Below are positions 17,060 to 23,643 of a DNA stretch of 38,923 nucleotides, piece after piece; within the stretch, counting starts at the first letter, position 1, and the number at the start of each line of letters is the position of its first letter. The DNA comes from Bacteroidales bacterium (lineage in GTDB: Bacteria; Bacteroidota; Bacteroidia; Bacteroidales; UBA12077): positions 1-38,923 of the forward strand of contig JAHOYT010000080.1 of the NCBI GenBank assembly GCA_019038645.1. The letters are read 5' to 3'. The notes under the pieces are model-generated. The model was not told where the DNA came from, made no database searches, and saw only the letters and a list, made by a program, of their open reading frames with translations. Position numbers and translations under genes: made by a program.

Positions 17060-17251
17060 TACTATAAATGATTGTATCAGCGTCTGATTTTATTAAAGAA
17101 TCAGAGAATAACCACAATAAATGTTCATGAAATAATATATACATAGTTTAAAAAACCACCATTGAATTATGTATTAGTCTTAATTTTTTTGGATAGCGAC
17201 ATTTTTCATATTCGGCTACACATCGGGAATCGGGACGAATCAGGGACATAT
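17060..17251. other. Intergenic segment before the tRNA-derived repeats
   Basis: There is no gene here. Near 17222-17248 the motif CGGGACGAATCAGGGAC resembles, on the minus strand, a tRNA T-arm and may be more tRNA debris. The similarity is short and uncertain. Confidence 0.4.
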
Positions 17252-17342
17252 AAAAAAAGACTCCTAATTTCTTAGAAGTCTTTTGAAGCCTGTGGACTCA
17301 CCTATCTCGATAGCTATCGGTACCCCTGATTATGAGTCAGGT
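17252..17342 (-). repeat. tRNA(CAT) 3'-half plus terminator copy (R1)
   Basis: Matches the intact tRNA locus at 21974-22087 from the terminator hairpin through the acceptor 3' side (GCCTGTGG) and then again across the anticodon arm (CCCTGATTATGAGTCAGGT), after which it diverges. The T-arm between is replaced by a segment containing the 12-bp palindrome CGATAGCTATCG (17308-17319). It is not a functional tRNA because the 5' half is missing. I read it as the leftmost att-like scar of the array. Confidence 0.75.
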
Positions 17343-17376
17343 TTTAAATATATAGAGATTGTGTTATGAGTAAAAA

Positions 17377-17428
17377 ATGAACATAAACGCATCTTGTGTT
17401 CATTATTTGTTGTGAAAATGAACATGTT
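17377..17428. promoter_or_regulatory. Three ATGAACA-type boxes upstream of fic
   Basis: ATGAACA at 17377-17383, its inverse TGTTCAT at 17397-17403, and ATGAACATGTT at 17418-17428. The first two form an inverted repeat and the third contains the palindrome AACATGTT. They lie just upstream of the fic promoter, as expected for an operator, possibly autoregulatory through the Fic winged helix. That link is inferred. Confidence 0.45.
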
Positions 17429-17453
17429 ATTAGTTTTTTTAAATAAATGGACA

Positions 17454-17461
17454 TATATTTG
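17454..17461 (+). promoter_or_regulatory. -7 promoter element of fic
   Basis: TATATTTG is an exact match to the Bacteroidetes -7 consensus TAnnTTTG, 27 nt before the fic ATG. No TTG lies at the -33 position (only a T-run), which would suit an activated or weak promoter. Confidence 0.5.
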
Positions 17462-17487
17462 TATTACGTTCACAAAAGCTTAAATAT

Positions 17488-18609
17488 ATGGACATGAAAA
17501 AAATGTTTGAAAGAACAAAACCTTATAACCAACTTCCGATGTTACCACCACGTGAAGATATTGTTGATAAGGATGTTCTACTTGAGTGGGGTTTAGCAAG
17601 TAGGAACTTAGCGGAATTAAATAAAAATTTATATCGATTGCCTAATCCTGCAATGCTTATTAATACACTAACATTACAAGAGGCCAGGAGTTCGTCAGAA
17701 ATTGAGAATATATTTACAACTGACGATGAATTGTATAAAGCGGTATCAGATTCTTTAAAAGAAGAAAACGCGTCTCCAAATACTAAAGAGGTTCTAAGAT
17801 ATAGAGAGGCATTATGGGCTGGATATAATAACATACAAAATAATAGAGGAATAACATTAGATACAATTCTTAATGTATATCAGAAAATTAAAAATACAAC
17901 GCAGGAAATACGCTCTCTACAATCTCGGGTAGTAATTCGCAGAGGAAATAGTGAATTGCGTGCCGGAGAAATTATTTATACACCTCCAAGAGGTGAAAGT
18001 ATTCTTAAAGAGCTTATAAATAATTTTGTAATGTATCTGGCAGATAACAAGGATAATAATATTGATCCTTTAATTAAAATGGCCATAGCTCATTATCAAT
18101 TTGAGGCTATTCACCCTTTTTCTGATGGAAATGGACGAACAGGTCGAATAATAAATCTGTTGTATTTAGTTAAGGAAAATTTGTTAACTCAGCCTGTATT
18201 ATATCTGAGTAAGTATATTATTGAAAATAAAGATGACTATTATTTTAAATTAGGAGCTGTTACTCAACGTGGAGATTGGAAACCCTGGTTACTTTATATG
18301 ATGAAAGCAGTTCAATATACGGCATTCTATACCAATCATTTGATTGATGATATTGTTCTGCAAATGGATGCAACACTTGAATATGGAAAGCAAAATTTAA
18401 AATGGTATAACAAGGATGTGAATGAAGTACTCTTTATGCAACCATATGTAAAACCAAAGTTGCTTGGAGATGTTTTAGAGCGCTCAAGTCGTACTACTCT
18501 TACTAAATACATGCAGGAAATGACAGATTTAGGCATATTAAGCCCTAAAAAAGAAGGCAAAGAAGTCTTTTATCTCAATAATGATTTGATTAGAATTTTA
18601 GAAGGATAA
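17488..18609 (+). CDS. fic: Class II Fic domain protein (SoFic-like adenylyltransferase)
   Basis: A cytoplasmic protein of 373 aa. The Fic_N region contains the self-inhibitory motif S69-S-E-I-E73-N74, fitting the class II pattern [S/T]xxxE[G/N]. The catalytic loop HPFSDGNGRTGR begins at His209 and is intact, so AMP transfer from ATP to a protein hydroxyl is expected once inhibition is relieved. The C-terminal 60-70 residues (KPKLLGDVLERSSRTTLTKY) look like a winged helix. Length and layout closely match Shewanella SoFic. It is the only gene of its islet, between repeats R1 and R2, and ends two nt before the R2 hairpin, which may serve as its terminator. No antitoxin is adjacent, consistent with built-in inhibition. 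Confidence 0.92.
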   Translation: MDMKKMFERTKPYNQLPMLPPREDIVDKDVLLEWGLASRNLAELNKNLYRLPNPAMLINTLTLQEARSSSEIENIFTTDDELYKAVSDSLKEENASPNTKEVLRYREALWAGYNNIQNNRGITLDTILNVYQKIKNTTQEIRSLQSRVVIRRGNSELRAGEIIYTPPRGESILKELINNFVMYLADNKDNNIDPLIKMAIAHYQFEAIHPFSDGNGRTGRIINLLYLVKENLLTQPVLYLSKYIIENKDDYYFKLGAVTQRGDWKPWLLYMMKAVQYTAFYTNHLIDDIVLQMDATLEYGKQNLKWYNKDVNEVLFMQPYVKPKLLGDVLERSSRTTLTKYMQEMTDLGILSPKKEGKEVFYLNNDLIRILEG

Positions 18610-18611
18610 TT

Positions 18612-18662
18612 AAAAAAAGACTCCTAATTTCTTAGAAGTCTTTTGTGCCCGTGGATTCAGCT
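18612..18662 (-). repeat. tRNA-terminator copy (R2), mostly terminator
   Basis: The terminator hairpin block is nearly identical to that of the intact tRNA locus (GACTCCTAATTTCTTAGAAGTC) allowing for flanks, and about 20 nt of degenerate tRNA 3' end follows (GTGCCCGTGGATTCAGCTG). The rest of the tRNA 3' half is lost. It separates the Fic islet from the DUF1566 islet. Confidence 0.7.
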
Positions 18663-18868
18663 GTGATAACTTTTTGTTCCTCATTTGTCATTTTTAAAAA
18701 GTCCTGAGAAATAACATATAGTTAATCAGGGCTTTATTGTTCGATGTTTTATTTATGAATTAAATAGGCACTATAATTGAGACTGAAGCAATGTGTTATA
18801 TAACATAAGGATAAGGGGGTCACCTTTTTGTAGTTTTAAGAATAAATAGGTGAACAACCTAAACTTTA

Positions 18869-20755
18869 TTGATTATGAGAAATTATAAACGAGTTTATTT
18901 AACAATTACGTTAAGTCTAATAGTCTTTTTAAGTGTTGGACAATCACCAAAAACGTTCAAATATCAGGCTGTAATAAGAGATGTCGCAGGGCAAGTTATT
19001 GGTAACCAGAATGTATCTTTTCAAATTAGCATTTTGAAAGGTAGTACTAATGGAACCTTTGTTTATACGGAATCTCATTTCGTCACAACAAACCAATTTG
19101 GATTGGTGAATCTTAATATAGGTAATGGAGCAACTACGGATGACTTTACAAATATAGATTGGGGCAGCAACTTATTCTTTATTCAAATTGAGTTTGACCA
19201 AACAGGTGGTACCGATTACAAATTGATGGGGACAAGCCAACTTTTAAGTGTGCCTTATGCTTTACACGCTAAAACAGCCGAGAGTATTACAGGTAGTATT
19301 ACTGAAACCGACCCTGTTTATACAATCAGTGAGGCAGCTAACATTATTGCTGCTGATATTACCAATTTAGGTAATTTATCGGGAACAAATACAGGCGACC
19401 AGGATTTATCAGCGCTGGCATTAAAATCTAATGTACTGGAATTGGATAATATTACAGCATTTATACCCGATGCAGATTATGAACCTGCAACAAAAAAATA
19501 TGTAGATGATAAAACAGGTTTTCCTGATTATGGAGCAGACACACAAATACCTTTTATGAATGGTACTACAGATTTTGATTATACTGCTAATATGACATTT
19601 GATAGTACAAATATTCTTTTAGTATTAGGTTCTACATCACCACCAACTGCTTCTGCGGATGCTTCTTTGATTATACAAAGATCAATAACGGGTGATGGTA
19701 ATTCAATGTTTAGCGGTGGTAATACTCATGCTTTTGTTGATGAGAGTACTATTAATAGATCAAATACAACGGGTGGGGGTATAGGTTATAATAGTTTTGA
19801 TAATAAAATATTAATTAATGGTGCTTTTCAATATGATCATATTGCTGGATTCCAATCTAGAATAAATTATACTTCTTCTGGTATGGTAGACAGATTAACT
19901 GCTTTTCAAGCACTACCGACTCAAAATGGAGGTACAGCAAGTAGAGTAACAGGGTTTGAAGTGAGAGATCCTTTAGGTACAGGAACTATAACTCTTAATT
20001 ACGGTTTATATGTTAAGACATTAACAAGAGGGGGTACTAATGCTGCTATTGTTGTAGGGGATAGTGATGTTGATCAAACATTAATTCAAGTAGGCGTTAC
20101 TGGAACTCCTGAATTTATTTGGGATGAATCAGAAGATGCTTTTGATTTTAATAAGAAAGTTCATTTTCAAGTATTTCCAACTACACTAACTTCAGTTCCT
20201 TCTAATGATTATGATGTAGCAAATAAAAAATATGTAGATGATAATGCTGTTACAACCTATTCCGTTGGCGATTTTGCCCAAGGTGGTGTTGTGTTTTGGG
20301 TAGATGAAACCGGACAGTACGGTTTAGTGTGTAATAAAACAGACCAAAGTACAGGAGTTAGATGGTATGCAGGAACAGATGGTGATACACGCGCTTATGG
20401 AGATCATATTAACGCAGGGAAAATGAATACTGATGTTATTATTGGAAGTTTTATAGGAATTATTGGAGATGATGGTTCTCCTTATGCTTCTGAAATATGT
20501 AAAGATTTAACTTTAGATGGATATTCAGACTGGTATTTGCCTTCGAGAGAGGAATTAAACTTAATGTATAAAAACAAAACTACCATTGACGCAACGGCAA
20601 CGGCAAATGGTGGCATGGCATTTGAAACCCAACACTATTGGAGCTCTACCGAGTACGATGACGGCTATTCTTGTTTGCAGAATTTCAGTGATGGCACTCA
20701 GGATGTTACCGAAAAGGGTTATCTACAATATGTTCGCGCTGTGCGGGCTTTTTAA
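18869..20755 (+). CDS. Secreted mosaic protein with DUF1566/Lcl C-terminal domain
   Basis: A protein of 628 aa with a signal peptide (ending SVGQ). Residues 25-140 match the N-terminal domain common in Bacteroidetes surface proteins (FKYQAVIRDVAGQVI, SVPYALHAKTAE). The middle is built from units typical of phage tail-fibre and adhesin proteins: GNLSGTNTGDQDLS, then two YVDD repeats near 206 (ATKKYVDDK) and 450 (ANKKYVDDN) that bracket a Gly/Thr-rich beta module. The C-terminal 165 residues are the Lcl/DUF1566 lectin-like domain (GGVVFWVD, DWYLPSREELNLMY, YWSSTEY). No T9SS sorting domain is seen. It is the only gene of its islet, between R2 and R3, and is probably a surface or adhesive protein. 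Confidence 0.8.
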   Translation: MIMRNYKRVYLTITLSLIVFLSVGQSPKTFKYQAVIRDVAGQVIGNQNVSFQISILKGSTNGTFVYTESHFVTTNQFGLVNLNIGNGATTDDFTNIDWGSNLFFIQIEFDQTGGTDYKLMGTSQLLSVPYALHAKTAESITGSITETDPVYTISEAANIIAADITNLGNLSGTNTGDQDLSALALKSNVLELDNITAFIPDADYEPATKKYVDDKTGFPDYGADTQIPFMNGTTDFDYTANMTFDSTNILLVLGSTSPPTASADASLIIQRSITGDGNSMFSGGNTHAFVDESTINRSNTTGGGIGYNSFDNKILINGAFQYDHIAGFQSRINYTSSGMVDRLTAFQALPTQNGGTASRVTGFEVRDPLGTGTITLNYGLYVKTLTRGGTNAAIVVGDSDVDQTLIQVGVTGTPEFIWDESEDAFDFNKKVHFQVFPTTLTSVPSNDYDVANKKYVDDNAVTTYSVGDFAQGGVVFWVDETGQYGLVCNKTDQSTGVRWYAGTDGDTRAYGDHINAGKMNTDVIIGSFIGIIGDDGSPYASEICKDLTLDGYSDWYLPSREELNLMYKNKTTIDATATANGGMAFETQHYWSSTEYDDGYSCLQNFSDGTQDVTEKGYLQYVRAVRAF

Positions 20756-20818
20756 TTATTAACAATACTATAGAGGTAGTCGATACAGTAATTTGAGATA
20801 ATCCTTTACGAAACCCAT

Positions 20819-20902
20819 AAAAAAAGACTCCTAGTTTCCTAGAAGCCTTTTTTTGCCTGTGGGTCTACCTGGGCTCGAACCAGGGACCCCCTGATTATGA
20901 GT
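20819..20902 (-). repeat. tRNA(CAT) 3'-half plus terminator copy (R3)
   Basis: A 43-nt tRNA segment (20860-20902) matches the intact tRNA from the anticodon loop to the 3' end, with changes in the acceptor 3' strand (minus-strand TAGACCC for TGGGCCC). It is followed by the terminator hairpin (20819-20855). Homology stops exactly in the anticodon loop (ATTATGAGT, then GTCC instead of CAGG), a classic crossover region for tyrosine integrases. Hairpin changes are compensatory: CTAA/TTAG became CTAG/CTAG. Confidence 0.85.
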
Positions 20903-20963
20903 GTCCAAAATTTGGAGAATTGATTATCTCAAAACGAATCTTTTTGGCTATAACTATTAAATA

Positions 20964-21482
20964 CTATTTTTTAGTTATTGTAATCTCAATCCAATCATCT
21001 TCAATTTCTTTTTGTTCATAAATGGCTCCCATATGTTCTGCTATTATCTGATATACTTTTAATAACCAATTGTTAAATTCTTCATAACTTACTTCATAAT
21101 AATCGCCTTTTTCAAATAAAGATTTAGAAGTATTCTTTACTTTGAATATAATTTGATTCTCAGATTGTTGTAATATTTCAATTGCAGGTTCGCTTGCTAA
21201 ACGAAAACTTTCAAAATTAAAAAGTACTCCTTTTACAAAAGATTCAAAGCCACCTTCTTGATTCCATCCTGTTTTAAATAGGTTTCCTGTGTAAATACTT
21301 ACTTCTTCTGCTGTTTTTCCTAGACTTTTTGCATATGACATTTCTGATATTATTATTCCATATGTTTGCCATACGACCCTATTATGCTTCTGCTCAATAG
21401 TACGTTCAGGTACAGTAAAGTTCTGTCCAAATACAAATGTTAGGCACAAAAGAAACGATAATGTAAAAAGTAATTTTTTCAT
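20964..21482 (-). CDS. Secreted hypothetical protein
   Basis: A protein of 172 aa with a clear signal peptide (MKKLLFTLSFLLCLTFVFG, then Q). The mature part is a single small alpha/beta domain: a helical first half (RVVWQTYGIIISEMSYAKSL, SIYTGNLFKTGW), a stretch IIFKVKNTSKSLF likely to be strands, then a final helix (NWLLKVYQIIAEHMGAIYEQ) and a basic tail. I cannot assign a family or function. It is the only intact gene in the islet between R3 and the intact tRNA and reads opposite to the other islet genes. Confidence 0.7.
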   Translation of the reverse strand: MKKLLFTLSFLLCLTFVFGQNFTVPERTIEQKHNRVVWQTYGIIISEMSYAKSLGKTAEEVSIYTGNLFKTGWNQEGGFESFVKGVLFNFESFRLASEPAIEILQQSENQIIFKVKNTSKSLFEKGDYYEVSYEEFNNWLLKVYQIIAEHMGAIYEQKEIEDDWIEITITKK

Positions 21483-21839
21483 GATAGATTAGTTTTAATT
21501 AGAATTAGTAATTGATTTTTAATAAATTATAATATCGTTCTAACTGTTGCTATAATTTGCTAAAAAACTTAAATCTACAAAAGGACAAACAAGTTATATA
21601 ATAAATCTATTGATGTCAATTAAAGTGGAAAAAAAATTAAACAAAGCAATGGGTGATCCATTGATTATAGTAAGAAAAGAATGCCGTGGATTATGTTAAG
21701 ATGTAAAACAGATCGACAGCAAATAACTATTCATATGTTAGAGAAAGATCTTATAATTAATATTTGCTGATACCAAAATTCATTACTCACAACGAATCCA
21801 CATTTCCCTTATATTTGTTCTACACATCCTTTACGAATT
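21483..21839. other. Noncoding remainder of the third islet
   Basis: A 357-bp AT-rich stretch between the secreted hypothetical gene and the integrase remnant. A 28-codon frame at 21613-21699 (MSIKVEKKLNKAMGDPLIIV..) is present but I cannot support it as a gene. A TATATTTG -7 match at 21810-21817 precedes the integrase remnant. Confidence 0.5.
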
Positions 21840-21959
21840 ATGAGTACGTTAAAGATTACTCTTCATAGGAACAGGAAAAGAAAGGATGGGACTTACCCAA
21901 TTGTTATAAGAGTAGTTCATAATAGAAGAACCAAGGGGAGGTTTATTCTCAAAAATTAA
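21840..21959 (+). pseudogene. Remnant of tyrosine integrase (N-terminal arm-binding domain)
   Basis: A 39-codon frame begins MSTLKITLHRNRKRKDGTYP and continues IVIRVVHNRRTKGRF before a stop. This is the characteristic start of Bacteroidetes phage/ICE tyrosine integrases (arm DNA-binding domain). A full gene would have about 400 codons, including the SAM-like and catalytic R..H-x-x-R..Y domains, all of which are absent. Homology ends about 15 nt before the terminator repeat of the intact tRNA, so the rest was probably deleted between the gene and the att site. A -7-like TATATTTG lies 22 nt upstream of the ATG. It marks this islet as the relic of an integrated element. Confidence 0.72.
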
Positions 21960-21974
21960 CAAATGAACCCAATA

Positions 21975-22006
21975 AAAAAGACTCCTAATTTCTTAGAAGT
22001 CTTTTT
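21975..22006 (-). terminator. Terminator of the tRNA(CAT) gene
   Basis: The hairpin has a 9-bp stem (AAAAAGACT/AGTCTTTTT), one C-A mismatch, four further pairs (CTAA/TTAG) and a TTTC loop, with T-runs following on the minus strand directly after the tRNA 3' end. It is the parent form of the hairpins in the other repeat copies. Confidence 0.85.
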
Positions 22007-22013
22007 GTGCCTG

Positions 22014-22087
22014 TGGGCCCACCTGGGCTCGAACCAGGGACCCCCTGATTATGAGTCAGGTGCTCTAACCAGCTGAGCTATGGGCCC
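22014..22087 (-). tRNA. tRNA with CAT anticodon (elongator Met or Ile2)
   Basis: A 74-nt cloverleaf on the minus strand. The acceptor GGGCCCA pairs with TGGGCCC, the discriminator is A, and no CCA is encoded. The D-arm is GCTC/GAGC; the anticodon arm is CCTGA-CTCATAA-TCAGG with anticodon CAT; the T-arm is CCTGG-TTCGAGC-CCAGG. The strong first pair and absent initiator features rule out formyl-Met initiator. A tilS-modified Ile2 cannot be told from elongator Met by eye. Its 3' half and terminator are repeated three to four times to the left, so it is the likely integration target. Confidence 0.95.
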
Positions 22088-22115
22088 GATTTATCATCAG
22101 ATAAATTTCGGAGTG

Positions 22116-22146
22116 CAATATTAACGAAATGTTATTAATTACGCAA
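22116..22146 (-). promoter_or_regulatory. Bacteroidetes-type promoter of the tRNA
   Basis: On the minus strand TTG (22146-22144), a 20-nt spacer, then TAATATTG (22123-22116), one base off TAnnTTTG. Transcription would begin near 22110, about 22 nt before the mature tRNA. Confidence 0.55.
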
Positions 22147-22176
22147 TACTTTTAGAAAAAAATCAAAAAAAGCAGG

Positions 22177-22923
22177 TTAAATTTTTTTCAGGCTTGTTAA
22201 AATCAAGTCAATTACGTTATGTACGTTTTGATTAAAAATCTCTAAAACGGCTTCCCATGTAACAGGTTCTTCATCTGTTTTCCAGCAATCGTAATCGGTA
22301 CTCATGGCAATTGCTGCATATGGGATTCCAATTTCATTAGCCAGAATTGCTTCAGGTGCTACCGACATATTAATTACATCGGCACCCCACATTCGGAACA
22401 TATTCGATTCGGCACGAGTCGAAAACCTCGGACCTTCAATACTCACAACAGTTCCTTTTTTATGGAATTTAAGTTTTAATTCTTCAGCTGATTGAATTAA
22501 TAAATTTCGTAGATTTGAATCAAAAGGATCGGCCATTGGAGTATGTTTCATTTCGCCGGGCTTAAACTCATCAAAAAAAGTTGTTTTACGATGTTTCGTA
22601 AAATCAATAAACTGATCTAAAATAACCAAATCGCCACGTCCGATTTCTTCACGCAAACTACCACAGGCTGTTGTTGCTAAAATAAAATCACAGCCTTGTT
22701 CTTTTAATGCCCAAATATTTGCGCGATTGTTAACTTGTGTGGGAGGTATAGTATGTTTTTTCCCGTGTCGCGATAGAATTACCACATCGATATTTCCAAT
22801 TTTACCAGTTGTTAATTCAGATGTTGGTTCGCCATAAGGAGTATCAACTTTTATTGTTTTGGGTGATTTTAAAATATCAGGATCTTCTAAACCTGATCCA
22901 CCAATGATTGCAACTTTTGCCAT
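22177..22923 (-). CDS. mtnP: S-methyl-5'-thioadenosine phosphorylase
   Basis: A phosphorylase of 248 aa of the PNP/MTAP family, splitting methylthioadenosine (and probably 5'-deoxyadenosine) with phosphate into adenine and the 5-modified ribose-1-phosphate. Visible motifs are IIGGSGLEDP at the N-terminus, the phosphate site SRHGKKHTIPP, the ATTACGSLRE strand, IEGPRFSTRAES, and the base-binding VINMSVAPEAILANE followed by AMSTDYDCW. The Met-Ser-Val-Ala substrate loop favours MTAP over inosine phosphorylase. It starts two nt after the aldolase stop and is the last gene of a three-gene salvage operon with mtnA. Confidence 0.93.
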   Translation of the reverse strand: MAKVAIIGGSGLEDPDILKSPKTIKVDTPYGEPTSELTTGKIGNIDVVILSRHGKKHTIPPTQVNNRANIWALKEQGCDFILATTACGSLREEIGRGDLVILDQFIDFTKHRKTTFFDEFKPGEMKHTPMADPFDSNLRNLLIQSAEELKLKFHKKGTVVSIEGPRFSTRAESNMFRMWGADVINMSVAPEAILANEIGIPYAAIAMSTDYDCWKTDEEPVTWEAVLEIFNQNVHNVIDLILTSLKKI

Positions 22924-22925
22924 TT

Positions 22926-23522
22926 CTAGAATTTGTTAAAATATTTTAATATAATTTCTTCAGCTTCATTTAAGAATTTCCCGTAGGAAATAATTCCTTC
23001 GCGATGTCCACCCATTATAATTATTCCGGAACTTTGATTCGCTAACTTTTTTATTTCTAATGCAATTTCAGGAGTACCAAATTCTGCTTTTTTATTTGTT
23101 GTCGGAAGATGATTTAAATATTTCTTCCACATATCATTATGATGGACATGAATTACGGCATTTACTTTAGGATTTGATTCGTAAATAATGGCGTGACTTA
23201 ATGATTCCGAAGATGCTTTTGAAAATCCTTCACAACGAACACTGTTTTTATGAATATCATAATCCTTTACTAAAGAATAATGCTCTTTAGTAAGATTTTC
23301 AAAATTACCGGTTGCTGATCCGGAAATAATAAATTCATTTTTTTCAGTACGGATACTTAAATTTCCGAAACCAATTCCATCGGGATAAGCTCCGATTAAT
23401 CCTGTTTCAAAAAGATTTTTGCGAGTTGAATTAATTTGTGAAAAATCCTGATCGCTGAAATTAAAAGCTTTCTTATCCCAGTTTAAGTTAAATTTAATAT
23501 AGCCTTCGTCTGGTTGTTTCAT
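22926..23522 (-). CDS. Class II aldolase/adducin-family enzyme
   Basis: A protein of 198 aa with the zinc-aldolase fold. The metal-binding HVHH, the catalytic Glu region SSESLSHAIIYE, and a third His in GGHREG are present, as is an N-terminal phosphate-binding block (GFGNLSIRTEKNEFIISGSA). Family members include L-fuculose-phosphate aldolase, 5-(methylthio)ribulose-1-phosphate aldolase (Ald2) and the dehydratase MtnB. Sitting between mtnA and mtnP with no mtnC, mtnD or mtnK in view, it most likely acts on methylthioribulose- or 5-deoxyribulose-1-phosphate in the DHAP shunt, giving dihydroxyacetone phosphate and an aldehyde. An MtnB role cannot be excluded from sequence alone. Confidence 0.8.
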   Translation of the reverse strand: MKQPDEGYIKFNLNWDKKAFNFSDQDFSQINSTRKNLFETGLIGAYPDGIGFGNLSIRTEKNEFIISGSATGNFENLTKEHYSLVKDYDIHKNSVRCEGFSKASSESLSHAIIYESNPKVNAVIHVHHNDMWKKYLNHLPTTNKKAEFGTPEIALEIKKLANQSSGIIIMGGHREGIISYGKFLNEAEEIILKYFNKF

Positions 23523-23543
23523 TATTGAAATTTACTTATTAAC

Positions 23544-23606
23544 ACTTCGACAGGCTCAGTGTGACAAATTATTAGTGGAAAATTGTCATGCTGAGCTTGT
23601 CGAAGT
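23544..23606. repeat. REP-like long inverted repeat
   Basis: Arms of 24 nt (23544-23567 and 23583-23606) are reverse complements with three mismatches. The right arm read on the minus strand is ACTTCGACAAGCTCAGCATG. This CTTCGACAAGCTCAG motif is, to my knowledge, a common dispersed palindrome in Bacteroidetes genomes. It sits inside the salvage operon, between mtnA and the aldolase, and could act as an RNA-processing or attenuation hairpin. Confidence 0.8.
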
Positions 23607-23643
23607 ATAGACAATTTTATGTTCTATGGGAAATCTTCATATT

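Noticed and set aside
17488-18609. Fic/antitoxin pair (class I)
   Set aside because: The inhibitory SxxxEN motif is inside the same protein and no small antitoxin gene is adjacent.
20860-20902. A second functional tRNA at R3
   Set aside because: Only 43 nt of the 3' half are present; the D-arm and the 5' acceptor strand are missing and the acceptor 3' strand is altered.
21613-21699. 28-codon frame in the third islet
   Set aside because: Too short, without recognisable similarity or a supporting start context; listed only as part of the gap.
23544-23606. CRISPR-like repeat
   Set aside because: It is a single inverted pair with no regular spacers; it fits a dispersed palindrome.
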